Source of the DNA: Pseudobdellovibrio sp.
GTDB lineage: Bacteria > Bdellovibrionota > Bdellovibrionia > Bdellovibrionales > Bdellovibrionaceae
DNA length: 6,886 nucleotides
Direction: 5' to 3'
Assembly: GCA_025449725.1 (NCBI GenBank)
Contig: JANWIU010000100.1
Span: 1 to 6,886, forward strand
The notes below the pieces were generated by a model. It had not been told where the DNA came from. It did not search any database and saw nothing but the letters and a program-made list of their open reading frames with translations. Position 1 is the stretch's first letter. Every line of letters starts with the position of its first letter. Below, piece after piece: positions 1 to 5,633 of the stretch. The position numbers were made by a program, and so were the translations under genes.

Positions 1-813
1 AACTGTTTTAATAAAATCTTTTACAGCTTTATTTCTGTTATCAGCCAAATCACGTTGGTATTTAGGAAGTTTTTTAACGTCTTTTGATGGGTACTCCTCA
101 TCTGACCAAGACATTACAATTGCTTCATCTAATTTACCGGCTGCTTTTGCCTGATCCACCACAGAACGCAACGATGATTTCGCGCTTTCAGTTAAACCGG
201 TGCTACCAGGTTCAAAGCTGATCTCAACAAAGTTGTATGCGTTAGCTTGGCTTGCTGCTGCGTTAGAAACGGCAGTTCCGGCTGCGGCTCCTGTTGCTGC
301 AGCTGTACCGGCACCTTGGTTATACATAGAGTTGTAAGAACCCGGCGCAGAAGAATCAACTGTTGTGGTCGTCGTCGTCGTTACAGCTGACGGGCCTCCC
401 GCAACGCTAGAGTCAGCGGCTACACCAGAGCTGGAATTTAGTGAAGTGTCCTCACTAACAAGTACGTCACGGTCGCTTCTAACATCTGATCTGATGTCAG
501 AACGATATGAAGCGTCTGATCTTTCAACAGAATCGCCTCGGTTCAGCGCATTATCAAACACTGTCGTGTTGTGTGAATAAATCGGTTCTTCGTAACGAGA
601 CTCGAGTCTTTCACTTCTTAAGGCATTGTCTGACACTGTTGTGTTACGGTTTTCCATATCATCGTAACGATTCATGGCACGATCAGCAGATCCTGAAGAT
701 TCTACCCGGTAACCATATCTGTCTGATTCTACACGCTCAACTGAACTAGAGCAGCCAACCGCTCCCAGTATTAACAGACATGTGGCCGGCAGAACTATTT
801 TTTTAGATAACAT
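1..813 (-). CDS. OmpA-like domain lipoprotein, 3' end outside window (partial)
   Basis: This is an open frame of 271 codons from ATG at 813 that runs off the window without a stop. AAGGAG lies 7-8 nt before the ATG. Residues 1-20 form a lipoprotein signal (KK, hydrophobic core) ending in AVGC, so Cys21 should be lipidated. Residues 22-190 are low-complexity, rich in Ser, Arg, Asp and Ala, with two copies of NTTVxDNAL (57-65 and 82-90), a Thr run (about 145-151) and an Ala/Gly-rich stretch (167-190). From about 195 it resembles an OmpA-like peptidoglycan-binding domain: VEISFEPGST, then D238 in SWSDEE where the family usually has a TD motif, then LADNRNKAV with R260. The Asp and Arg that bind diaminopimelate in this family therefore appear to be kept, although the usual GHTD motif is not. 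Likely role: tethering the outer membrane to peptidoglycan. A sigma-54-type promoter lies upstream. The lipoprotein call is firm; the OmpA call is moderately sure because the domain is cut. Confidence 0.85.
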   Translation of the reverse strand, partial: MLSKKIVLPATCLLILGAVGCSSSVERVESDRYGYRVESSGSADRAMNRYDDMENRNTTVSDNALRSERLESRYEEPIYSHNTTVFDNALNRGDSVERSDASYRSDIRSDVRSDRDVLVSEDTSLNSSSGVAADSSVAGGPSAVTTTTTTTVDSSAPGSYNSMYNQGAGTAAATGAAAGTAVSNAAASQANAYNFVEISFEPGSTGLTESAKSSLRSVVDQAKAAGKLDEAIVMSWSDEEYPSKDVKKLPKYQRDLADNRNKAVKDFIKTV

Positions 814-872
814 TTCTAATCTCCTTTATTAGGTTGGTTTTGTACTTAACGCAAATTCCCCATAAAACAAAA

Positions 873-889
873 AGCAAGATGAAGGCCAG
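873..889 (-). promoter_or_regulatory. sigma-54 (-24/-12) promoter for the OmpA-like lipoprotein
   Basis: Read on the minus strand the site is CTGGCCTTCATCTTGCT. It has GG (887-886), exactly ten bases, then GC (875-874), against the RpoN consensus YTGGCACG-N4-TTGCW. The -12 half is perfect and the -24 half has TGGCC instead of TGGCA. Transcription would start near 862, giving a leader of about 50 nt before the ATG at 813. The site is the weaker partner of the plus-strand promoter at 1054-1070 in the same divergent region. Confidence 0.6.
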
Positions 890-892
890 AAA

Positions 893-933
893 TCAGCTGC
901 CTGTTGAGCATTACAGCGCGAAACTTTCAGCTG
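893..933. repeat. Two TCAGCTG direct repeats in the divergent control region
   Basis: TCAGCTG occurs at 893-899 and 927-933, 34 bp apart, just upstream of the minus-strand promoter. Each contains the palindrome CAGCTG. They could be activator sites, but a 7-bp repeat alone is weak evidence. The rest of 934-1050 is A-rich with no coding potential. Confidence 0.25.
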
Positions 934-949
934 TTAAATAAAAAAAAGA

Positions 950-974
950 AATCTAAAAAGCCCCAAGATGGGGC
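950..974 (-). terminator. Rho-independent terminator-like hairpin, minus strand, without an obvious gene
   Basis: The stem is GCCCC (960-964) and GGGGC (970-974) with a 5-nt loop. On the minus strand it is followed by TTTTTAGATTTC, a U-rich tail; on the plus strand the following bases are not U-rich. It is therefore oriented to stop leftward transcription, yet no minus-strand gene lies between it and 3852. It may insulate the divergent promoters from antisense reads, end a short RNA arising at about 975-1060, or be an operator that only looks like a terminator. Confidence 0.55.
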
Positions 975-1053
975 ATTATTAACAAACAATAGCAAATTCA
1001 AAAAAAAATCCCGGGTTAGCGAAAGTAAAAAGAAAAACAAAAATCCTGATTCA

Positions 1054-1070
1054 ATGGCATTTTAATTGCT
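1054..1070 (+). promoter_or_regulatory. sigma-54 (-24/-12) promoter for the hemerythrin stress operon
   Basis: The site ATGGCATTTTAATTGCT has GG (1056-1057), ten bases, then GC (1068-1069), with TGGCA and TTGCT both matching the RpoN consensus. The predicted start of transcription is near 1081, which puts the ATG of the microprotein (1102) about 20 nt into the message and the hemerythrin gene (1209) about 130 nt in. No better sigma-70 promoter was seen before 1209. Confidence 0.65.
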
Positions 1071-1101
1071 GTTGTTTTTTGAGGGGTTCTTGAGGGGGAG
1101 C

Positions 1102-1179
1102 ATGGCTCGTGGGGAAAAATATTTCTTAATATTGACCATCATCGTTTTTGCCTTCTTTGCCTATGCCCAAAATGTTTAA
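1102..1179 (+). CDS. Possible 25-residue single-helix membrane microprotein
   Basis: ATG at 1102 is preceded by the purine-rich GAGGGGGAG, a plausible ribosome site about 1 to 5 nt away, and the frame ends with TAA at 1177-1179. The peptide starts MARGEKYF, continues with about 14 hydrophobic residues (FLILTIIVFAFFAY) and ends AQNV. This is a charged start, one membrane helix and a short polar tail. It lies just after the predicted sigma-54 transcription start and 29 nt before the hemerythrin gene, so it would be the first gene of the operon. Its hydrophobic profile also resembles a bare signal peptide ending in AYA-Q. No family is recognised. Its size means chance cannot be excluded, and it could instead be a leader peptide affecting translation of the next gene. 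Confidence 0.5.
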   Translation: MARGEKYFLILTIIVFAFFAYAQNV

Positions 1180-1208
1180 CGGTTAATTATCTAAATAAGG
1201 AGAATCTA

Positions 1209-1709
1209 ATGCTGTTCACATCTGAAGCGATTAAGTTATTAACCGAGGAACATGAAAAAATTTGTGCTGAAACTAAATTATTGCGAAATCTTGACATTCC
1301 TCAAACTGAAAGAAAGCAGGCTTTCGGTCGATTGTTACCAAACCTCACCTCCCATATTAAAAAAGAGGAAAAGATAGTTTATTCTTTCATGAAACTTTGT
1401 GATGCCGACGATTTAAGAATTTGGGCTCTTGAGGGAAAAGAAGAACATCTATTAATAGACCAGCTGATAAAAAAAATGCTGGCTATTGATATCTCAGATG
1501 AAGAATGGTCGGTTAAAGCCAAAGTTTTGGCGGAACTGATCGACCATCACATACACGAAGAAGAAGCTGAGATATTTCCTGCACTTTTAAAAGAATTAAA
1601 TGATGATTCCGACGAGCAACTGGCAACAAACTACGAAAATCAAAATGCCGCGGAAATGATTCCGCGACCATTTACAACAGAGAAGCCAGTATCTCAACCT
1701 TATCGTTAA
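1209..1709 (+). CDS. Hemerythrin HHE-domain protein
   Basis: This is a 166-residue four-helix protein of the hemerythrin HHE cation-binding family, which holds a non-heme di-iron centre and binds oxygen, or senses or handles oxygen, nitric oxide or iron. The likely ligands are visible: H15 (EEHEKI), H49 and E53 (SHIKKEE), H80 (EEHLL), and H114 and E118 (HHIHEEEAEIFP). The HxxxE spacing in helices 2 and 4 is the family pattern. The tail after about residue 132 is polar, Asn/Gln/Glu-rich and probably disordered. There is no signal peptide, so it should be cytoplasmic. ATAAGGAG precedes the ATG. It is the first full-size gene of the operon, followed after 14 nt by a small lipoprotein. HHE proteins in such stress clusters are usually linked to oxidative or nitrosative stress; the exact role here is inference. 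Confidence 0.9.
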   Translation: MLFTSEAIKLLTEEHEKICAETKLLRNLDIPQTERKQAFGRLLPNLTSHIKKEEKIVYSFMKLCDADDLRIWALEGKEEHLLIDQLIKKMLAIDISDEEWSVKAKVLAELIDHHIHEEEAEIFPALLKELNDDSDEQLATNYENQNAAEMIPRPFTTEKPVSQPYR

Positions 1710-1723
1710 ACAAGGAGGTTTTT

Positions 1724-2005
1724 ATGAAAACAATGAATTTAGTAGCTTCTGGAATAGTAGCTGTAACGATGTCTTTAGGTTTCACCGGCTGTAAGTCGAA
1801 CGAAACAGCAGCCGAAAAAGCTGAAACCGCAGAAAGAAGAACTGCAGACAATGCCCGTCAAGAATACCGTAACGCAAAAGATGAAGTTTGCGAATTAATA
1901 GACGGTAAAATGGAATGTATGGCAAAAAAAATCGGAAACAAAACAAAAACAGCAGTAGACAAAACTAAAACCAAAGCGAATGAAATTAAAAATAAAGTAG
2001 ATTAA
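1724..2005 (+). CDS. Small entericidin-like lipoprotein
   Basis: The protein has 93 residues, with CAAGGAGG before the ATG. Residues 1-22 are a signal sequence ending FTGC, so Cys23 is the probable lipidation site, although Phe at -3 is atypical for a lipobox. The mature part is about 71 residues, highly charged and predicted helical: an Ala/Glu-rich stretch (28-50), a short segment with two cysteines eight residues apart (C56 and C65, in CELIDGKMEC), then a Lys/Thr-rich helix (67-93). The cysteines could form a periplasmic disulfide. Its size and composition recall entericidin-type stress lipoproteins, but no clear family motif is present. It sits between the hemerythrin and DUF1328 genes with 13-14 nt gaps, so it is surely co-transcribed. 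It probably acts at the periplasmic face of a membrane; its function is unknown. Confidence 0.8.
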   Translation: MKTMNLVASGIVAVTMSLGFTGCKSNETAAEKAETAERRTADNARQEYRNAKDEVCELIDGKMECMAKKIGNKTKTAVDKTKTKANEIKNKVD

Positions 2006-2018
2006 TCAAGGAGGAAAC

Positions 2019-2201
2019 ATGATTAGAGCAGCAATTGCATTTTTTATTTTAGCATTAGTAGCTTTTATCTTCGGTGCAAACGGAATTGCGGGGCTATCAA
2101 TTGAGATCGGACGCGTATTACTGGGTGTATTCCTGGTTCTGGCAGCTATCTCTTTCGTGGCAGCGATGATCACCGGACGAAGACCAACCCAGCTCCCGTA
2201 A
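2019..2201 (+). CDS. DUF1328 (YtjA-like) small membrane protein
   Basis: The protein has 60 residues, preceded by CAAGGAGG. It has two membrane helices, about residues 3-22 and 30-52, joined by a short loop containing GANGIAGLSIEIGR, and ends in a basic tail (TGRRPTQLP). The spacing, the GIAG turn and the total length match the DUF1328 family of two-helix inner-membrane proteins. These commonly sit beside CsbD and entericidin genes and are induced by stress, but their biochemical role is not known. Here it lies 13 nt after the lipoprotein gene and 34 nt before the CsbD-family gene. A minus-strand frame over the same bases is only its shadow. Confidence 0.88.
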   Translation: MIRAAIAFFILALVAFIFGANGIAGLSIEIGRVLLGVFLVLAAISFVAAMITGRRPTQLP

Positions 2202-2235
2202 GAGAGCGCAACTAACAAAAACACTAGGAGACAAT

Positions 2236-2499
2236 ATGGATTTCAATAAAAACGTAATCAAAGGTAAATGGCTTGAGTTTAAAGGCAGTCTAAAAAAAAC
2301 GTGGGGTAATTTAACCGACGACGAACTGGATAAAACTGAAGGTGACGTTAAGGCCATCGGCGGATTGATTCAACAACGATACGGCGAAAAAGAAGATAGC
2401 TACGGAAGAAAACTGGAAGATATCTATCGCGGGCTGGAAGAAAAAAAAGACGCCGCAGTTGACAGCGTAAAAGATAAACTTAGAAGAGATACTCACTAG
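2236..2499 (+). CDS. CsbD-family general stress protein
   Basis: The protein has 87 residues, with TAGGAG before the ATG. Residues 5-63 carry the CsbD pattern: NVIKGKWLEFKGSLKKTWG, then LTDDELDKTEGD, then GLIQQRYGEKED. This small helical, very hydrophilic family includes B. subtilis CsbD (under the general stress factor sigma-B) and E. coli YjbJ. The molecular function is unknown. The C-terminal 25 residues are an extra charged helix (EEKKDAAVDSVKDKLRRD) that could be a short coiled coil or amphipathic helix. No signal peptide is present, so it is cytoplasmic. It is co-transcribed with the genes on both sides. Confidence 0.93.
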   Translation: MDFNKNVIKGKWLEFKGSLKKTWGNLTDDELDKTEGDVKAIGGLIQQRYGEKEDSYGRKLEDIYRGLEEKKDAAVDSVKDKLRRDTH

Positions 2500-2531
2500 C
2501 GCTAAGCGCTCAATAATTATAAGGAGCTAAA

Positions 2532-2813
2532 ATGGCCAATCCTACGTCAGATTCATTTAATAAAATTAACGGCGCCGCTCAGGACTTTAAAAACCGGGCA
2601 CAACAAAGCGCAGAAGGTGCTTTGGACCGCTTCTCTCACGAAGCAGGTGAACGCATCGGTGCAGTAGCCTCACAACTTTCGAGTTCAGCGACGGAATACG
2701 TTGAAGAAGGTCGCAAGTTTGTGAAAGACAATCCTGAAAAAGGGATCGCTATCGCAGCAGGCGTCGGCGCAGTGCTAGGAACACTCCTAACACTGGCATT
2801 CAGACGTAAATAA
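2532..2813 (+). CDS. DUF883 (ElaB/YqjD-like) C-tail-anchored membrane protein
   Basis: The protein has 93 residues, with AAGGAG before the ATG. Residues 1-68 are a polar amphipathic helix region (AAQDFKNRAQQSAEGALDRF, then SSATEYVEEG). Residues 69-93 contain the family hallmark: DNPEKGIAIAAGVGAVLG, a glycine-rich membrane helix, ending in the basic RRK. E. coli ElaB and YqjD are stationary-phase inner-membrane proteins reported to bind ribosomes, so a similar tethering role is possible here but not shown. It is the last gene of the operon, with a strong terminator 13 nt downstream. The next gene beyond is a YqjE-like two-helix protein, echoing the E. coli yqjD-yqjE order. Confidence 0.9.
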   Translation: MANPTSDSFNKINGAAQDFKNRAQQSAEGALDRFSHEAGERIGAVASQLSSSATEYVEEGRKFVKDNPEKGIAIAAGVGAVLGTLLTLAFRRK

Positions 2814-2825
2814 GAACGTACTCAT

Positions 2826-2860
2826 AATGCGGGGCCGAATTCGGCCCCGCATTTTATTTT
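2826..2860 (+). terminator. Strong terminator built on a perfect 28-nt palindrome
   Basis: Positions 2826-2853 are a perfect palindrome centred between 2839 and 2840, with arms beginning AATGCGGGGCCG. In RNA it makes a very GC-rich hairpin followed by TTTTATTTTT. It lies 13 nt after the DUF883 stop codon and ends the five-gene operon. Because the next gene has no clear promoter of its own, some read-through is likely. Confidence 0.9.
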
Positions 2861-2893
2861 TAGAACAATATTTTTCTTTTCAGGAACATAAAA

Positions 2894-3346
2894 ATGAAAC
2901 CCCTTTTAATGACTCTGATCTCATTCTTCTTAGGCGCCAAAGCTGATCACGCAGTAAGTGACAGCACTGCCGGAATAATTGATATGGTAAAAGAAAATAT
3001 CCGCGACGAACTGTCTGGCATCATTTTCCGGATTTTAGTTGGATTAGTCATTGCCGTAGCCACTATCTTTGCCATTTTGCAGTTCGGAAGAGCTCTTCAA
3101 ATTATTTTTAATCAATATCAATATGGAATTTACTTTGAAGTCCTTACCTTTGGAATTGTCAGCGCCGGCGGTTTCTATTTGCTTTATCTCATGTTTCGTC
3201 CGGCCCCAAGAATTGTTATACAGTCCAGCCCCGTTGAAGGTGTCGATTTACAAGGTCTGCTTTCACGATTTTCTCAAGGATTACTTAAAGGTTACATGTC
3301 AGGGCCAAACTCCACTACAAACAGAAGCTTAGAAGCGGATTTTTAA
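2894..3346 (+). CDS. Holin-like/YqjE-like two-helix inner-membrane protein
   Basis: The protein has 150 residues, with AGGAA 7 nt before the ATG. A weakly hydrophobic N-terminus (4-14) is followed by an amphipathic stretch (ADHAVSDSTAGIIDMVKENIRDEL), then two clear membrane helices, about 43-66 and 82-101, joined by a short aromatic loop (FNQYQYGIYFE). The second helix ends at FRPAPR, so both termini probably face the cytoplasm. This layout fits the DUF1469/phage-holin-superfamily proteins such as YqjE, which often follow DUF883 genes. The C-terminal third is polar, with no recognised domain. The gene is separated from the DUF883 gene by a strong terminator but from the CBS gene by only 2 nt. 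The family assignment is moderate; the membrane topology is more certain. Confidence 0.75.
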   Translation: MKPLLMTLISFFLGAKADHAVSDSTAGIIDMVKENIRDELSGIIFRILVGLVIAVATIFAILQFGRALQIIFNQYQYGIYFEVLTFGIVSAGGFYLLYLMFRPAPRIVIQSSPVEGVDLQGLLSRFSQGLLKGYMSGPNSTTNRSLEADF

Positions 3347-3348
3347 AT

Positions 3349-3810
3349 ATGAAAATTGCAAGAAACACAAAAATGATTTGTATTAAAACCGGAACACCGA
3401 TGGCGGAAGCCAGAGAAGTTATGGAAAACCGCCGCATAAGGCACTTGCCCGTATTAAACGAGCATGACGAAGTCATCGGCATGCTTTCAAAACATGATTT
3501 ATCGGACGTTCCTAAGTTCCAGGATCTTCCAATTGAATTGTTCGCAAGCTTTCCGGCGCAGTATGTGACGCTCGACACACCGATCTCGACCGTGTCATTA
3601 AGAATGATTGAATCAAAAATTTCTTCACTATTACTGGTGGATTATACTGGCGAAGCTGTTGGGTTAATCACAACCGATGATCTACTTTATGAATTATCAA
3701 AACTAACCCGAGAAAATGAAGAACACACAGTAGCCGAATGGACCGGCGCTCTCACCAACGTTAATACAGCCGGAGAAATTTCACGTCGTTTGGCTGACAT
3801 CGGAATATAG
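3349..3810 (+). CDS. Tandem CBS-domain protein
   Basis: The protein has 153 residues. The first CBS domain spans about residues 6-52 (TPMAEAREVMENRRIRHLPVL, then EVIGMLSKHDL) and the second about 69-114 (ISTVSLRMIESKISSLLLVD, then EAVGLITTDDLL). The G-(M/L)-(L/I)-(S/T)-x-x-D-L ends are typical of the adenosine-ligand-binding Bateman module. There is no catalytic domain, so it should act as a small sensor of AMP, ATP, SAM or similar nucleotides, probably as a dimer. A 38-residue tail (116-153) is polar. The ATG is only 2 nt after the previous stop and has no strong ribosome site, so translational coupling to the holin-like gene is likely. Stand-alone CBS proteins are frequent in stress clusters; the partner here is unknown. 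Confidence 0.9.
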   Translation: MKIARNTKMICIKTGTPMAEAREVMENRRIRHLPVLNEHDEVIGMLSKHDLSDVPKFQDLPIELFASFPAQYVTLDTPISTVSLRMIESKISSLLLVDYTGEAVGLITTDDLLYELSKLTRENEEHTVAEWTGALTNVNTAGEISRRLADIGI

Positions 3811-3847
3811 CACCGCTTCAACGGCCGGCCGGTGCTTCGAACCGGCC
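3810..3847. terminator. GC-rich hairpins between convergent genes
   Basis: Two mutually exclusive stems overlap here: GCACCG (3810-3815) with CGGTGC (3830-3835), and GGCCGGT (3827-3833) with ACCGGCC (3841-3847, 7-nt loop). They fill the 42-nt gap between the CBS gene (plus) and the ferritin-like gene (minus). Neither side has a U tract, so they may act as a bidirectional barrier or RNA end stabiliser rather than a classical terminator. Confidence 0.45.
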
Positions 3848-3852
3848 CTCAA

Positions 3853-4410
3853 TCAACTCGAAATTTGATCGGACTCCAGCAACGAACTGCTTTCGAAGCT
3901 GACCAGCAGATCCGCCAAATCTGTGGCGTGTTCTTCTTCGTCAGCCAATATTCCTTCCAGCAATCGTCTTGTCGTCGGGTCTCCTGCTCCGAACCATTCA
4001 ATTAAATGCCGATAGACTTCTATAGAAATTCGTTCAGCCACCAAATCTTCCCGAATCATGCTCGCCAGATCGGAATGTGTTCCATAATCAGTAGCTGATC
4101 TCTCGATAATTGTTGCAGGGTTCATGTCTGGATCCCCGCCCAATTGATCAATCCGTTCTGCAAGCATCAGCATGTGCTCTTCTTCATTCATCGCATGCTC
4201 TTTGAATTCAGCAGCTACCTGCGGATAATTAATTCCTTTAGCCACCACTTGATGATGCCGGTACCGAAGAATGCATAGAATTTCACTGGCAAGCGCCTCG
4301 TTCAGTTTTTTACAAGCTTCTTTCAAATCCAGTGGATAAGCTGGCGTTACGGCCCCCTGATTGATGGATTGATTCGCCTGTCTCTTTATTTCATCTAAAT
4401 TGAAGTCCAT
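3853..4410 (-). CDS. Ferritin-like (bacterioferritin-type) four-helix protein
   Basis: The protein has 185 residues, with AAGGAGG before the ATG. Four helices with carboxylate/His pairs fit the ferritin-like di-iron superfamily: E43 in LASEILCILRYRHH (helix A), E76xxH79 in MNEEEHMLML (helix B), E127 in EDLVAERISIEVY (helix C) and E158xxH161 in ADEEEHATDL (helix D). The two ExxH motifs are the usual metal-binding signatures of bacterioferritin-related proteins. It could store or oxidise ferrous iron, or protect DNA by removing iron and peroxide as Dps relatives do; which of these is not settled by sequence. A polar, Ser-rich tail follows. Its start codon lies inside the last 16 nt of the transporter gene, so the two are translationally coupled. 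Confidence 0.85.
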   Translation of the reverse strand: MDFNLDEIKRQANQSINQGAVTPAYPLDLKEACKKLNEALASEILCILRYRHHQVVAKGINYPQVAAEFKEHAMNEEEHMLMLAERIDQLGGDPDMNPATIIERSATDYGTHSDLASMIREDLVAERISIEVYRHLIEWFGAGDPTTRRLLEGILADEEEHATDLADLLVSFESSSLLESDQISS

Positions 4411-5510
4411 GCTTCCTCCTTACTAAAAATAATATTTTCATTTGCCGGAACCGGATTCAGTCGCACTAGTTTCGGTAACACATCAAATGTGACCTGCACC
4501 AACACTGGACCGATAAAAACTCCTGACATTCCGAACAGGGCCATCCCGCCCAGAACTGACAACAAAGAAACAAACGGATGAACAAACTGATTACCATAGG
4601 CTAAAAATAAGGGCCTTATCAGATTATCAACCGCACTTGCAAATAACACGACTCCTAACAAAATGAGCGCGCCGGTATAATCTTGTTCTAACACAGCGGT
4701 AAAACATAATCCGACAGCCATTGTCGCCGCCCCTACTACCGGAATGAAAGAAAGAAAAAATGAAAGCACTAATACCACGTAAAAATCACCGATGCCGACA
4801 AGCTCCGCCCCCAGGGCCACAATACAGCCTCTGATCAAACCGACCAAAATCGTTGAAACAACTGCAGCATGACTGCTGATTTTAAAGCTTTCTCTCACGA
4901 TCTGAAGCTCCCACTTAGAAAAAATTCCAATTTTTCTGAAGAACGAATTAATTTTTTCGGATTCTGCCAAAAAGTAATAAAGCGCCACAACAAATATTAA
5001 AAAATTAATAAGCATGCCAGGAAGGCCTGCCATCAATTTGGCTCCTGAATCAAAAATAAAATTCGCTGATCTGTTTGCAATGCCACTTGAAACATCGGCA
5101 ACATCAACTTGTCTCATCAGACCGAACTTTTTAATATTATTTGAAATTTCCGTTTCGAACTTACTCATGTGTTCTGAAAATTTTAATACCAACTGTTGCT
5201 TGGCCGCTTCGGTATTTGAAAACTTAACAGCTTCGCCATAAACTTTTTGGGCTACAATTCCAAAAGGCAAACTGAATACCAGCAGTAAGGATGTTAAGGC
5301 AATCGCTGCACACCTTCTTTTACTTGAAACGCTAAACTTCCCGAGCTGTAGCCGCTGAATTCTTGAAACCATCGGATTCAGCACCTGAGCAAAAATAGCA
5401 GCCACAAAGATACTTGTTAAAAACGGAAAAAACACACATACACAAATTATTGTGCAAATAGAAAAAACCAAAAAACGATACAGATTTTTTTGATTGAAAA
5501 ACAACTCCAT
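4395..5510 (-). CDS. AI-2E-family (PF01594-type) transporter
   Basis: The chosen ATG at 5510 gives 371 residues, a usual length for the family. The frame extends upstream to a TTG at 5579, but that codon lies in the -24 element of a sigma-54 promoter and has no ribosome site, whereas the ATG has GGAAAG upstream. Membrane segments are visible at about 11-28, 31-46, 67-86, 165-182, 215-237, 241-275, 279-296 and 309-345, with a soluble, probably helical region between 90 and 160. Family hallmarks are DNLIRPLF (295-302), HPFVSLLSVLGGMALFGMSG (311-330) and VFIGPVL (331-337). Members export small molecules or ions (TqsA/YdiK type, or sodium/proton antiport in some); the substrate cannot be read from the sequence. 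It is the first gene of a two-gene operon with the ferritin-like protein. Confidence 0.88.
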   Translation of the reverse strand: MELFFNQKNLYRFLVFSICTIICVCVFFPFLTSIFVAAIFAQVLNPMVSRIQRLQLGKFSVSSKRRCAAIALTSLLLVFSLPFGIVAQKVYGEAVKFSNTEAAKQQLVLKFSEHMSKFETEISNNIKKFGLMRQVDVADVSSGIANRSANFIFDSGAKLMAGLPGMLINFLIFVVALYYFLAESEKINSFFRKIGIFSKWELQIVRESFKISSHAAVVSTILVGLIRGCIVALGAELVGIGDFYVVLVLSFFLSFIPVVGAATMAVGLCFTAVLEQDYTGALILLGVVLFASAVDNLIRPLFLAYGNQFVHPFVSLLSVLGGMALFGMSGVFIGPVLVQVTFDVLPKLVRLNPVPANENIIFSKEEAWTSI

Positions 5511-5562
5511 TTTGTTTCTTTCCGCAAAGCAAAGCGATCCAAACGAATCCAATTTAAGAAAG

Positions 5563-5579
5563 AGCAACACAAGTGCCAA
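5563..5579 (-). promoter_or_regulatory. sigma-54 (-24/-12) promoter for the transporter/ferritin operon
   Basis: On the minus strand the site reads TTGGCACTTGTGTTGCT, the best match in the window: TTGGCAC and TTGCT both fit the RpoN consensus with ten bases between GG (5577-5576) and GC (5565-5564). Transcription would begin near 5552, about 42 nt before the ATG at 5510. This also argues against a protein start at 5579. Confidence 0.78.
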
Positions 5580-5583
5580 TGAT

Positions 5584-5600
5584 TTGGTCTTTATATTGCT
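5584..5600 (+). promoter_or_regulatory. sigma-54-type promoter for the 79-residue protein
   Basis: The site TTGGTCTTTATATTGCT has GG (5586-5587), ten bases, then GC (5598-5599). The -12 half TTGCT is perfect; the -24 half is TTGGTC rather than TTGGCA. The predicted start is near 5611, 23 nt before the ATG at 5634. It lies back to back with the minus-strand promoter, with 4 bp between the two. Confidence 0.6.
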
Positions 5601-5633
5601 CGTTAATAGCTAAGAAATTGGTAGGAGGCCGAT

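Noticed and set aside
365..749. Plus-strand reading frames of 71 and 80 codons
   Set aside because: They lie antisense to the lipoprotein gene, whose minus-strand frame has a signal peptide, a ribosome site and a domain match. They have no ribosome sites and repetitive Ser/Val content that mirrors the opposite strand.
1030..1055. IHF site near the hemerythrin promoter
   Set aside because: The best candidate (AATCAGGATTTTT on the minus strand) has two mismatches at conserved positions in an A/T-rich region where such matches are expected by chance.
2498..2510. AGCGCT-A-AGCGCT as a regulatory hairpin between the CsbD and DUF883 genes
   Set aside because: Only a 4-bp stem can form in RNA, it overlaps the stop codon and has no U tail; it is most likely a chance palindrome.
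5441..5454. Inverted repeat CACAA-ATTA-TTGTG as an enhancer site for the 5584 promoter
   Set aside because: It lies about 130-140 bp upstream of the plus promoter, which is a suitable distance, but it is inside transporter coding DNA and no copy was found near the other promoters.
5551..5579. Sigma-70 promoter TTGGCA, 17 bp, TAAATT on the minus strand
   Set aside because: The spacing is good but the -10 box is poor, and the same TTGGCA is part of a much better -24/-12 sigma-54 match that recurs at four other gene starts.
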